Origin: a virus
Direction: 5' to 3' (one strand)
IMG/VR virus record: IMGVR_UViG_3300018062_000004
Coordinates: 1 to 20,366 of that record
DNA: 20,366 nucleotides
A program made the position numbers and the translations under genes. The notes beneath the pieces are model-generated. The model worked only from the letters and a program-made list of their open reading frames with translations. It was not told where the DNA came from and made no database searches. Positions 1 through 6,405 of this stretch are shown one piece after another; position 1 is the stretch's first letter, and every line of letters begins with the position of its first letter.

Positions 1-1
1 C

Positions 2-874
2 GAGATTGCGTTGGCGCTTGAGGAGTTAAGGCGCGCTTATGATCCGCGGCTTCGATCGTATGTTCTCAAATACAGCCCCGACCAGCCGCGCGTGCCCGCC
101 GGCAATCCCGATGGTGGGCAGTGGACCAATGAGATTGCAGTCGCTTTCAACGAAGAATCCGAGGTTCTGTCCGATGCGCCTGATGCCACGGCAGCGCCGT
201 GGGCTCAATCCGCTCAGGCGCGCGGCGGCGGTAGGCGCGGCGGTCCGATTGCGGAAGGATCTGCCGGACAGGAAGCCCGCGAGCAAGCGGCCTTCGTCCG
301 TTGGCAGCAACTCAAGCAAACTGTCCGGGAGGTCGATCCTGATTGGAAGCCTGCTCCATATGTCACGACTTTCCCCTCGACGGCGGAAAGCAACGCCATT
401 CTCTATGAGAGCTGGGCTAGGGAGGCGGAGCAGCGTCTATCCGAAATTCGTGCTTCAAGTATCCGGCGCCCCGGATACCCGATTGACTTGCTGGAACAAG
501 ATTCACTGGGCGGTCACATTTATGAAGAACATGTCGGCAAGAGCGATCAATATTTGCGAAACCGCGTTCGCTCAAAGGAACTCCCCGCTGCGGGGTCGTT
601 CACGTCCGTTGAGGCGGCCAACAAGTTGATAAATTCAACGGTGTCTGCAATAGAAAATCAAACCGCGGTCGATTCGGTGGCTAGGGGAGCGTTATCACGC
701 AAGACGCTGGACTATGATTTTTCACGCCCAACGGGGTATGAAGCTTTTGCCAGGTCGCCGCGGTCAGAACCAGAGATGCGAGCAACTTATGGTGTCCGTG
801 TTGTCATTGAGCATGATGCGTGTTCGCTATCAGGATTCCGGGTGGTAACAGCGTTTCCGAGGAACAGCCGATGA
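2..874 (+). CDS. Polymorphic toxin, RNase A-like C-terminal domain (5' end outside window)
   Basis: The frame is open to the left edge, and its first codons (EIALALEELRRA) match the segment after the RRDC motif of the toxin at 10210, so the start lies upstream. Visible order: end of the shared helical N-terminal segment, the linker PRVPAGNPDGGQWT (about residues 30-43), an Ala/Gly-rich low-complexity stretch, then a C-terminal domain of about 120 residues. That domain holds GGHIYEEHVGKS, a downstream NRV, and the end motif GFRVVTAFP. This pattern fits the bacterial RNase A-like CdiA-CT family, an RNA-cleaving toxin. As I remember that family, the catalytic set is His, an Arg 11 residues later, and a late Thr-x-Tyr. 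Here His (codon 530-532) and the Arg are present, but the Tyr position is Phe (TAF). The stop overlaps the next start by ATGA, which suggests translational coupling to the immunity gene. The family call is fairly firm; activity is not shown. Confidence 0.82.
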   Translation, partial: EIALALEELRRAYDPRLRSYVLKYSPDQPRVPAGNPDGGQWTNEIAVAFNEESEVLSDAPDATAAPWAQSAQARGGGRRGGPIAEGSAGQEAREQAAFVRWQQLKQTVREVDPDWKPAPYVTTFPSTAESNAILYESWAREAEQRLSEIRASSIRRPGYPIDLLEQDSLGGHIYEEHVGKSDQYLRNRVRSKELPAAGSFTSVEAANKLINSTVSAIENQTAVDSVARGALSRKTLDYDFSRPTGYEAFARSPRSEPEMRATYGVRVVIEHDACSLSGFRVVTAFPRNSR

Positions 875-1374
875 CGAAAATCCCAGACTACGAAACACGA
901 GACTACAAAATGAGTATCTACGATCCGACCATCGGCATGACTGGCGTGCAGTATTGGATCAGCGCGGAAGAATATCGCCGAGCCGAGGAGTTCCTGACGA
1001 AAATCGGGGCGAGTCGCGTTCCGTCAGCCAACGCACTCGAAGATAACGCCGACTATTATTTGGAAACACCGGAACAGGCGCGAGCCTTTGGACGCTTTGT
1101 CTATGACGTCAAGACGCACAGGCCGAGGATCGGCCCCCCACGTCTCGACATGGACATTTACGTTCAGGGGATCGGCGGCGAAGTGAGAATCGCCTGGGAC
1201 AACGAAGAAGAATATCAGCTTGGCAAGAAGTTCATGGCCGACATGGGACAGCCTGCCTGCTCTGCGGTTGGGGAACGCTACGAGCAGCCCGAGTCCTTCT
1301 TTCTGGAAAGCAGGCAGCAATACCATGCGCTGCTGAACTACAAAAAGGAGCTGGAGAAAAAGCGCGGCGCTTGA
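871..1374 (+). CDS. Probable cognate immunity protein, duplicated EEEYQ domain
   Basis: This 167-residue protein starts at the ATG that overlaps the toxin stop (ATGA), with GAGGA seven bases upstream. It consists of two versions of the same domain in tandem. The first runs from ISAEEYRRAEEFLTKIGASR to YLETPEQARAFGRFVYD. The second runs from WDNEEEYQLGKKFMADMG to FLESRQQYHALLNYKKELEKK. Each has an acidic EEY helix start, a Gly-terminated helix, and a Y/F-L-E...QQ/EQ...F/LL pattern. I do not recognise a named family. Position directly after an RNase A-like toxin, coupling to it, small size and paralogy with 2055-2558 and 5528-5788 make it the likely inhibitor of that toxin. The immunity role is inferred from context. 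Confidence 0.75.
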   Translation: MTKIPDYETRDYKMSIYDPTIGMTGVQYWISAEEYRRAEEFLTKIGASRVPSANALEDNADYYLETPEQARAFGRFVYDVKTHRPRIGPPRLDMDIYVQGIGGEVRIAWDNEEEYQLGKKFMADMGQPACSAVGERYEQPESFFLESRQQYHALLNYKKELEKKRGA

Positions 1375-1428
1375 TTGCGCGTTCACCCCGCACATGATGA
1401 GGTTTCAGGCAAAATCCCGAGGTCTTAC

Positions 1429-2034
1429 GTGAGTCTAAAAGAAATCAGCCTGGGCGACGAAGGTCTAGACTACGTCGCTTCCTGTTTAAGAGGAGAAACG
1501 GGATTATCCTCAAAAATTCCGAGGGAATTGGAGCGGGGCGGATACGTGTTTACGCCGTTGCCTGCGGAGACGTCGCGGGAACGGGCTTTGCAGTTCGAAG
1601 TGGGCGGATTAACGTCAATGCGCGAGACGTACGCATGGTTTGCACGTCACCTCGAACAATTAAGCAGCCGTAGTGGTAACGGCAGTCTCGTGTTCCAGGA
1701 TGTTTGGTTGAAACAGCGTGATGTTTTGGACTACCCGCATAATTTTGCCGAAGCGGGAAACACTTTGTTCTTTGATCAGTCCAGCGTTTACTACGTCCTC
1801 GACCTCGACAAGATTGACGCCGTGACGATCTCGCTGGCGGTAGGCCGAATAACGAGCTTTCAGTTTGTTGCTGTCTTTAGCAATTTTAATTTCCGTGCAG
1901 CGGACATTCCGCCAACACGCGTTGTAGCGGAGACGCTCATCGACGAAATAGCGCATGGCGCACAAGAGGTTTTCGTAAGCGCCTATGATCAAGAGGGTCT
2001 AGTGGTGTGGCGCCGACAGGTCGCCGAAGGCTGA
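1429..2034 (+). CDS. Hypothetical protein in immunity array
   Basis: I place the start at GTG 1429, which has GAGG about six bases upstream. The frame opens earlier at TTG 1375 directly after the previous stop, but that start has no ribosome binding site. The product is about 201 residues, soluble, with no signal peptide or membrane segment. Recognisable stretches include FQDVWLKQRDVLDYPHN and YYVLDLDKIDAVTISLAVGR, suggesting a mixed alpha/beta fold. I do not recognise the family. It lies between an intact and a broken copy of the EEEYQ immunity gene and has lower GC than the phage genes. It could be an orphan immunity protein from a lost toxin cassette; that is inference from position only. 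Confidence 0.6.
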   Translation: MSLKEISLGDEGLDYVASCLRGETGLSSKIPRELERGGYVFTPLPAETSRERALQFEVGGLTSMRETYAWFARHLEQLSSRSGNGSLVFQDVWLKQRDVLDYPHNFAEAGNTLFFDQSSVYYVLDLDKIDAVTISLAVGRITSFQFVAVFSNFNFRAADIPPTRVVAETLIDEIAHGAQEVFVSAYDQEGLVVWRRQVAEG

Positions 2035-2054
2035 GGCGGCGCTGGGAACAAGCG

Positions 2055-2558
2055 ATGACGAAAATACCAGACTACAAAACAGTGGACTACAAAATGAATA
2101 TCTACGATCCGACCATCGGGTTGACTGTCGTGTAGTATTGGATCAGCGCGGAAGAATATCGCCGAGCCGAGGAGTTCCTGACGAAAATCGGGGCGAGCCG
2201 CGTTCCGCCAGTCGGCGCGCTGGAAAAGAACGCCGACTATTATTTGGAAACGCCGGAACAGGCGCGAGCGTTTGGACGCTTTATCTGGGACGTCGAGACG
2301 CACCGGCCGAGGATCGGTCCCCCACGTCTCGACATGGACATTTACGTTCAGGAGATCGGCGGTCAGGCGAATATCACCTGGGCCAATGAGGAAGAGTATC
2401 AGCTCGGAAAGAAATTCATGGCCGACATGGGAGAACCAGCCCTCTTTTTGAGGGGAGCACGGTATGAAAAGCCAGAATTTTTCTTTCTGGAAAGCAGGCA
2501 GGAATACCATGCGCTGCTGAACTATAAAAAGGAGCTGGAGAAGAAGCGCGGTTCTTGA
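2055..2558 (+). pseudogene. Second copy of two-domain EEEYQ immunity gene, nonsense-mutated
   Basis: From ATG 2055 the sequence follows the gene at 871 almost codon for codon (first codons MTKIPDY, then the YDPTIG region). At 2133-2135 the CAG of the first copy (GVQYW) has become TAG. The reading frame then stays open and conserved to TGA 2556-2558, including the second domain WANEEEYQLGKKFMADMG and FFLESRQEYHALLNYKKELEKK. A single C-to-T change therefore truncates it after 26 residues. Restart at ATG 2244 with loss of the first domain's first half is possible, giving 104 residues with the second domain intact. The duplication also covers a few bases on each side (GGAACA before, CTTGATTGCGCGTTC after). 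No toxin gene precedes this copy. Confidence 0.85.
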
Positions 2559-2585
2559 TTGCGCGTTCGCCGGAACGGCTCAGTC

Positions 2586-2909
2586 ATGATCGACATCGAC
2601 AACGTGAACGATATCGCGAGGATGTATCCGCCCCCGGAGCCGGCCAACGAAACGCCTGTACCCGAAAATTCTGCATTCGTTCGCGTCTGCATGTCGATAG
2701 CGGCCGCCGATGCAGAGAAGCTCGGCTGGCGTCTTGGTGAGTCCGTGCTCACCCGCAGCGATGTTTGGGGATTTGTGCTTCGTATCGATGTCCAATCAAA
2801 ACACTGGCATCAAACATCAAAGTCCGTCATGCGTCTCATTTATTGGAGCGGGGATGCACACGACACGGTCGCCGGTACCGCATTCGTCCCATGCCGGTTT
2901 GGGCTTTGA
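2586..2909 (+). CDS. Small hypothetical protein
   Basis: The likely start is ATG 2586 (MIDIDNVNDIARMYPPPEP); the frame also opens at 2559. The ribosome binding site is weak. The product is about 107 residues with a Pro-rich start and a hydrophobic/aromatic second half (DVWGFVLRIDVQSKHWHQ, then RLIYWSGD). The first 18 residues resemble the fragment encoded at 6406-6498 (MADIDNTNNIDRTYPRPDP). In both places the fragment follows an immunity gene, so this start may be a conserved 3' flank of immunity cassettes. The family is unknown. It may be an orphan immunity protein or a fused remnant. Confidence 0.45.
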   Translation: MIDIDNVNDIARMYPPPEPANETPVPENSAFVRVCMSIAAADAEKLGWRLGESVLTRSDVWGFVLRIDVQSKHWHQTSKSVMRLIYWSGDAHDTVAGTAFVPCRFGL

Positions 2910-2925
2910 CGGCTAGGCGAACAGC

Positions 2926-3279
2926 ATGCAAATGCCGAGCGAGGATCGAATTGTCTTCTGGCCGTCGATATTGGCGGCCTTTTGGGCCGCGCTCATCTTC
3001 ACGCACCTTCACGAGCCGGGGGGAGGTCCAACACCAGCTTTGAGTTTCTTGTGTTGGCTGGTGTCGGCGCTCATTGGCGCCATGATCTGCATGGCGTGGG
3101 TTTGGGCGCGCGCGTGGCGGCGGCTCGTTTCCACTCTGATTTTGCCGCTGAGTTTTCTCGTCATGGTTTTTGTTTTTGCGCCGTGCGTCGGCTTGGCAGG
3201 GCCGCCATTTGTTTGCTGGCTCACGCCGCAGTTCATCGATTTGATCGGCGCAAGCGACGAGTTGGACGGCAATAAATAA
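2926..3279 (+). CDS. Small integral membrane protein
   Basis: This 117-residue product starts at ATG 2926 (ATG 2932 is an alternative). It has three hydrophobic stretches that look like membrane helices: about residues 10-27 (IVFWPSILAAFWAALIF), 40-60 (LSFLCWLVSALIGAMICMAW) and 68-95 (LVSTLILPLSFLVMVFVFAP). The end is short and acidic. There is no ribosome binding site of note. No family is recognised. In a toxin/immunity array a small three-helix protein could be an immunity protein against a membrane-active toxin, but no such toxin is present, so the role is open. Confidence 0.5.
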   Translation: MQMPSEDRIVFWPSILAAFWAALIFTHLHEPGGGPTPALSFLCWLVSALIGAMICMAWVWARAWRRLVSTLILPLSFLVMVFVFAPCVGLAGPPFVCWLTPQFIDLIGASDELDGNK

Positions 3280-3316
3280 TCGTTCTTGCGCGACGTGTGC
3301 GTGCGCGCTGTGTGGC

Positions 3317-3345
3317 TTGACAGTCGTTCATGATATGTTCTAAAT
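3317..3345 (+). promoter_or_regulatory. Putative promoter with overlapping LexA (SOS) box
   Basis: TTGACA at 3317-3322 is a consensus -35. With a 17-base spacer the -10 would be CTAAAT at 3340-3345. Inside the spacer lies GTTC-atgatat-GTTC (3326-3340), an exact GTTC-N7-GTTC direct repeat, the LexA box form known from alphaproteobacteria. LexA bound there would block the promoter until DNA damage. The site resembles the one at 14361-14391. Confidence 0.6.
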
Positions 3346-3742
3346 GCCAGCGCGGGCGCGAACGAGCAATGCAAGGCGTGATTTGGCGAAGAATCGTGTT
3401 GTTGAAGCTCCTCCGGCATTTCGTTCGTTTGCGCTCGGATTCGCTCTGTGCAGTCCGGTAAATTGCGCAAACGAGCGCGAGTGGATTGCGAGCGTGCTTT
3501 TGGACCTCGGTCGTTCGTGCAAAGTCGAGCTCAAGAAATTCTTGACTGATCTGTTGAGCAAAAACCCGACCGAAGCGGAACTGCAAGAGCTTTGGAACGC
3601 GGCACAAGACCAATACTACATTGCTGGCAAGAACGCGATGCGGATATTTTTGACGCTCACGCTGGAGCAACTCGAATACGATCTCTCGTCCGCGAGCAGC
3701 AAGACCAAGGCGCCGTCGGCGCACGACAAGACGCGGCGGTAG
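3344..3742 (+). CDS. Small hypothetical protein behind an SOS-type promoter
   Basis: The open frame runs from ATG 3344, but this ATG sits within the putative -10, so a transcript from that promoter would start after it. Later in-frame starts are TTG 3383 (AAGG six bases upstream) and GTG 3494. The last 82 residues look like a compact helical protein (VELKKFLTDLLSKNPTEAE, ELWNAAQDQYYIAGKN, MRIFLTLTLEQLEYDL), whereas the first 50 are basic and irregular. The family is not recognised; size and style resemble small helical immunity proteins. The stop TAG (3740-3742) coincides with the first bases of the leader repeat. The start is uncertain; a gene in this frame is likely. Confidence 0.5.
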   Translation: MPARARTSNARRDLAKNRVVEAPPAFRSFALGFALCSPVNCANEREWIASVLLDLGRSCKVELKKFLTDLLSKNPTEAELQELWNAAQDQYYIAGKNAMRIFLTLTLEQLEYDLSSASSKTKAPSAHDKTRR

Positions 3743-3850
3743 CCGCCGCGACGCCAGGCTATCTGCCGGGCTCTTTCACGTAAAAAATCAAGCTTTGATT
3801 GAGGGCCGAGGCGGGTCGCGCCTTGGCTTGGCGCCTGCGTGCGCCCATGC
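3740..3850 (+). repeat. Leader repeat, copy 1 (before prohead protease)
   Basis: This is the first of three copies of an element of about 105 bp. Its shared core reads TTTCACGTAAAAA, then TCAAGCTTTGATTGA, then a GGTCGCGCCTTGGC block. It begins with TAGCC...GGCTA, an imperfect inverted pair. Other copies begin at 5037 and 6496. All three lie just before a gene start (here the protease ATG at 3872). Likely a conserved leader and a recombination anchor. Confidence 0.7.
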
Positions 3851-3871
3851 CAACGCAAAAAGGAGTGCGCG

Positions 3872-4990
3872 ATGGATGACATAAAAATCTTCGTTCCGAT
3901 CACCAAGATCGACACGGCGCGGCGCCTGGTCTACGGCGTCGTCACCGCGGAGAAGCCGGACGCCTCCGGCGAGGTGTGCGATTACGCCTCGACCAAGCCG
4001 CTTTATCAGAAGTGGTCGCGGGCATTCGCCGACGCCACCGACGGCAGAAGCCTCGGCAATCTGCGCGCCATGCACGGCAACGTCGCCGCCGGCAAGCTCG
4101 TCGAGATCGCCTTCAACGACGAGGCAAGGCAGGTGGAAATCTGCGGCAAGGTGGTCGACGACGCCGAATGGCAGAAGGTGGAGGAGGGGGTCTACACCGG
4201 CTTCTCCCACGGCGGGCGCTACCTCAAGCGCTGGCCCGATCCGAACCGGCCCGCACTGATGCGCTACACGGCGGAGCCGTTGGAGGTGTCGCTGGTCGAT
4301 CATCCCTGCTTGCCGGAAGCGACCTTTACCGTGATCAAGCTGGACGGTTCGAGCGAGCTGCGCAAGTTCAAGGGCGGTGCACCGGGAGACGCATTCCCCG
4401 AAATGTCATTGCGAGCGCAGCGAAGCAATCCCGGCCTCCATGCGGGCGAAACTGGATTGCTTCGTCGCCCCGTTGGGGCTCCGCGCAATGACGGCGGCGG
4501 AAGCCTCGCCAAGATCGGCGCGCGGCATTCCAAGGTCGACAAGGAACGCATCCAAAAGATCCACGACCTCCTGGTCGGTCTCGATCCCGATTGTTGCGCC
4601 GGCGCCCACATTCCGGGCGCGAATGTCGAAGCCAATCCGCAATTTTCGCCGCAGGCGGGCGAGCACGGGGACGAAGCCGGCGACGGCGCGGAGAAATTCG
4701 CCGGTGTTTTGGAGCGGGGCGTCGAGCGGCCCTTGGCCAAGGTGCTGCAAGCTGTGGCCACGCGCCTCGACGAGGTCACGGCGCGCGTGAAGAAGATCGA
4801 AGAGCAGCCGCTGCCGCTCGGCTCGAGCTCGGTGCGCGTCGCCGAGAAGAGCGACGACTCGCAACTTGCCGCGCCGGAGCAGCTTCTCGAACGCCCCGGC
4901 ACGCTTGAGGCGCTGGCGGACCTCGCCATCCGCAAGGCGCAATCAAGTCCGATGCGCGCCATGCCAGGCTTGCGGCCGCGGCAAGGCTAA
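3872..4990 (+). CDS. XkdF-like prohead serine protease
   Basis: I chose ATG 3872, which follows AAAAAGGAG; the frame extends upstream to 3839 without support. The product is 372 residues. The N-terminal 120 residues match the XkdF/Peptidase_S78_2 pattern: RLVYGVVTAEKPDASGE near residue 19, a likely catalytic His in RAMHGN (His68), the strand-rich KLVEIAFNDEARQVEI segment, and the likely nucleophile Ser112 in YTGFSHGG. Such enzymes process the capsid and scaffold during head assembly. After about residue 170 the sequence is low complexity and charged, with a coiled-coil-like region (LDEVTARVKKIEEQ), as expected for a scaffold-type tail. Residues about 178-207 are encoded by an inserted palindromic repeat (MSLRAQRSNP...). 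It is followed at once by a palindrome at 4991. Confidence 0.85.
   Translation: MDDIKIFVPITKIDTARRLVYGVVTAEKPDASGEVCDYASTKPLYQKWSRAFADATDGRSLGNLRAMHGNVAAGKLVEIAFNDEARQVEICGKVVDDAEWQKVEEGVYTGFSHGGRYLKRWPDPNRPALMRYTAEPLEVSLVDHPCLPEATFTVIKLDGSSELRKFKGGAPGDAFPEMSLRAQRSNPGLHAGETGLLRRPVGAPRNDGGGSLAKIGARHSKVDKERIQKIHDLLVGLDPDCCAGAHIPGANVEANPQFSPQAGEHGDEAGDGAEKFAGVLERGVERPLAKVLQAVATRLDEVTARVKKIEEQPLPLGSSSVRVAEKSDDSQLAAPEQLLERPGTLEALADLAIRKAQSSPMRAMPGLRPRQG
4405..4492. repeat. REP-like palindromic element inserted in frame in the protease gene
   Basis: The outer arms GTCATTGCG (4405-4413) and CGCAATGAC (4484-4492) are exact reverse complements, as are the inner arms GAAGCAATCC (4422-4431) and GGATTGCTTC (4454-4463). 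This is the well-known chromosomal palindrome of Hyphomicrobiales, normally intergenic. Here it is translated as MSLRAQRSNP...RRPVGAPRND with no frame disruption, in the non-catalytic part of the protease. Confidence 0.88.
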
Positions 4991-5036
4991 GAGCATGATT
5001 CGGAAAACCGGTGCCTACTTTTCCGGATTATGCTTT
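4991..5036. repeat. Intergenic palindrome (GAGCATGAT type), copy 1
   Basis: It starts directly after the protease stop. GAGCATGATTCGGAAAACCGG pairs imperfectly with CTTTTCCGGATTATGCTTT. The same element is at 8248-8296. This palindrome is common between genes in Bradyrhizobium relatives and may form an RNA hairpin after the protease message. Confidence 0.75.
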
Positions 5037-5240
5037 AGCCGCCGCGTCGTTCGGCTCTCGGCCGGGTTCTTTCACGTAAAAAAACCAAGCTTCGATTGAA
5101 GGTCGAGGTGGGTCGCGCCTTGGCCCCGGCGCCTGCATGCGCTGCGGCGGCGCGGCGCGGGTGCTCAGTGCACGGCTGCCGTTCGTTCCGATCCAGTCAA
5201 AAGGTAACGCGAAATGATACGCGCCCACGCGCCGCGCCGG
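5037..5240 (+). repeat. Leader repeat, copy 2, extended into a toxin start
   Basis: The core is at 5037-5142 (TTTCACGTAAAAAAACC, GGTCGCGCCTTGGC). It shares a further 100 bp with copy 3, including GATCCAGTCAAAAGGT and the start codons ATGATACGCGCCCAC (MIRAH) at 5214. In copy 3 those codons open a complete toxin gene; here the frame stops after 15 codons (TAA 5259) because a toxin 3' remnant is joined out of frame at about 5239. Confidence 0.75.
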
Positions 5241-5461
5241 AAAACCTCGTTGATGTGGTAAGTGTGGCGAGCGGTTTAATTCGGAAGAATACGCTTATTA
5301 CCCACAAGTTTGGTTTCGCGACCGGCCGCGAACTCGATCGGCCTGATCTTGATGCCGAGCCGTATATGCGGGCGACAGATGGCGTCGGTGTCGTAATTCG
5401 ATATGATCCAAATTCGCCCCGTGGTTTCAGAGTGATCACCGCGTATCCTCGGAACGATTGA
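5239..5461 (+). pseudogene. Remnant of RNase A-like toxin gene (C-terminal part only)
   Basis: This frame reads ENLVDVVSVASGLIRKN, a TGRE-type segment, EPYMRATDGVGVVIRYD, and ends GFRVITAYPRND. It aligns with the last 70 residues of the toxin at 2-874 (TGYE, EPEMRATYGVRVVIE, GFRVVTAFPRN). It keeps the late Thr-x-Tyr of the family but has lost the GGH...H region, so it should be inactive. The longer frame opening at 5096 runs through the leader repeat and has no sensible N-terminus. The shared toxin head start (ATG 5214) is in a different frame. It is best read as a headless toxin tip left upstream of its immunity gene. Confidence 0.75.
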
Positions 5462-5527
5462 CTGCAACGGCTACATCAACAATACGCCACGGTCCAAACG
5501 CCGCACCAAGAGGCTCGGAATACGGTG

Positions 5528-5788
5528 ATGCCAATGACAAGCTCGAGGTTGATCGTGTACACCGCCTTCGACGGTGCCGAAACAAGGCTGACGTGGAAGA
5601 ATGAGGATAATTATCAGAAAGTCAGAAAATTTCTGAATGAATCCGGGCTCGGCGTGACGCCCATTCGGTCTGGGACAGCGACCGGCGACGAATTTGTCTA
5701 TATTGAGACGGAGCAGCAATACGAGTCCTTCTTGGACTTCGTGCAAACATTAAACGACAAGGCAAGCAGCGCGCCCAACGGGATATGA
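5528..5788 (+). CDS. Single-domain EEEYQ-family immunity protein
   Basis: The start is ATG 5528, with GTG 5525 and ATG 5534 also in frame; GAGG lies about 13 bases upstream, so spacing is loose. The product is 86 residues. It has one copy of the domain found twice in the protein at 871: TRLTWKNEDNYQKVRKFLNESG, then YIETEQQYESFLDFVQTL. The final residues (APNGI) and the stop are encoded by sequence belonging to a toxin remnant (5770-5927) read in another frame, so the original C-terminus was replaced by recombination. The domain is otherwise whole, so it may still bind the RNase A-like toxin. The role is inferred from paralogy and position. Confidence 0.72.
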   Translation: MPMTSSRLIVYTAFDGAETRLTWKNEDNYQKVRKFLNESGLGVTPIRSGTATGDEFVYIETEQQYESFLDFVQTLNDKASSAPNGI

Positions 5789-5927
5789 GGCATTTGCCGG
5801 GTCGCCGCGGTCAGATCCAGAGATTCGAGACACTTATAGTGTCCGTGTTGTCATCAGACATGATCCGTTTTTGACACCGGGATTTCTAATTATAACAGCG
5901 TGCGTGGAACGCAGGCGAAGTCGTTAG
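5770..5927 (+). pseudogene. Second RNase A-like toxin C-terminal remnant
   Basis: In the frame ending at TAG 5925-5927 the sequence reads RPTGYEAFAGSPRSDPEIRD, then YSVRVVIRHD, then GFLIITAC. This is close to the end of the toxin at 2-874 at both protein and DNA level. It lacks everything before the RPTGYEAF segment, and its conserved end motif has decayed (TAC for TAF/TAY). It overlaps the 3' end of the preceding immunity gene in a different frame. It is a scar of cassette exchange, not a gene. Confidence 0.8.
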
Positions 5928-5944
5928 TTCCGAAAGCGAGCCCC

Positions 5945-6084
5945 GACGATCCAAAGCATCCCGGCCCGCTGGTACTCCGGACGGTCGAGGCGGCAAGTTT
6001 CGGCCTAAGGACGGCGACGAGATTGCTTTCCACCAATTATGTGTCGCGCTAAATGTGTTGAAGTTGTGGACCGCGTCGGAATAG
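5945..6084 (+). pseudogene. Fragment with a second linker type, frameshifted
   Basis: One frame gives DDPKHPG (5945-5965); another, from 5968, gives AGTPDGRGGKFRPKDGDEI and stops at TAG 6082-6084. Joined, they make a Pro/Gly linker of the form DPKHPG-(WP)-AGTPDGRGGKFRPKD, which I recall from rhizobial toxin-like proteins. The join is short by four bases, so the gene is broken. It is probably the middle of a lost toxin whose immunity gene follows at 6129. Confidence 0.55.
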
Positions 6085-6128
6085 ACCAAGCAACGCTTAG
6101 CCGACGTTGGATCGTTTATGACCAGCGG

Positions 6129-6359
6129 ATGGAGAAGATCGTGCTCAGCTTTCAGATTACAAGACAGGGACGAGTGATTCAGATCGACTGTGATGAAGAA
6201 GGAATGGCTACGTTGATCGCGGCCGTGAAGAAGGCGCAGTTGGATGGCGATCACTTGCATCTCCGTACGCCATCAAATGGCGGCCGCGAACTCAGCGAGA
6301 AAACGAAGTGGGGAGAGGATGCGGTTTGGGAGGTTATTATCAATTGGGTCGGCGAGTGA
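6129..6359 (+). CDS. Small immunity protein, Imm32-like, copy 1
   Basis: This 76-residue protein starts at ATG 6129, chosen because it aligns with the starts of the paralogs at 7423 and 7787 (MEKIVLSFQI, MESLLLSFEI, MEEQMLSFHI). Shared pattern: IQI-x-CDEEGMATLI, a helix, then LRTPSNGGRELSE, then a final strand VIINWVGE. The GG-x-(E/D)L motif after a TP/SP-SN turn recalls the Imm32 immunity family of polyimmunity loci; that assignment is from memory. The upstream toxin is only a broken fragment, so this is an orphan immunity gene. The ribosome binding site is poor. Confidence 0.7.
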   Translation: MEKIVLSFQITRQGRVIQIDCDEEGMATLIAAVKKAQLDGDHLHLRTPSNGGRELSEKTKWGEDAVWEVIINWVGE

Positions 6360-6405
6360 CATAAGCTGAGGTATTTGGTCAAGACTTTCAAGACTTTGTC
6401 CTGTG

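Noticed and set aside
4300-4962. Minus-strand frames opposite the protease 3' half
   Set aside because: They arise from high-GC low-complexity sequence and a palindrome; no ribosome binding site or recognisable domain.
5096-5461. A complete 121-codon gene
   Set aside because: Its first 45 codons are leader repeat read in a chance frame; only the toxin-like C-terminal part is homologous, so it is listed as a remnant from 5239.
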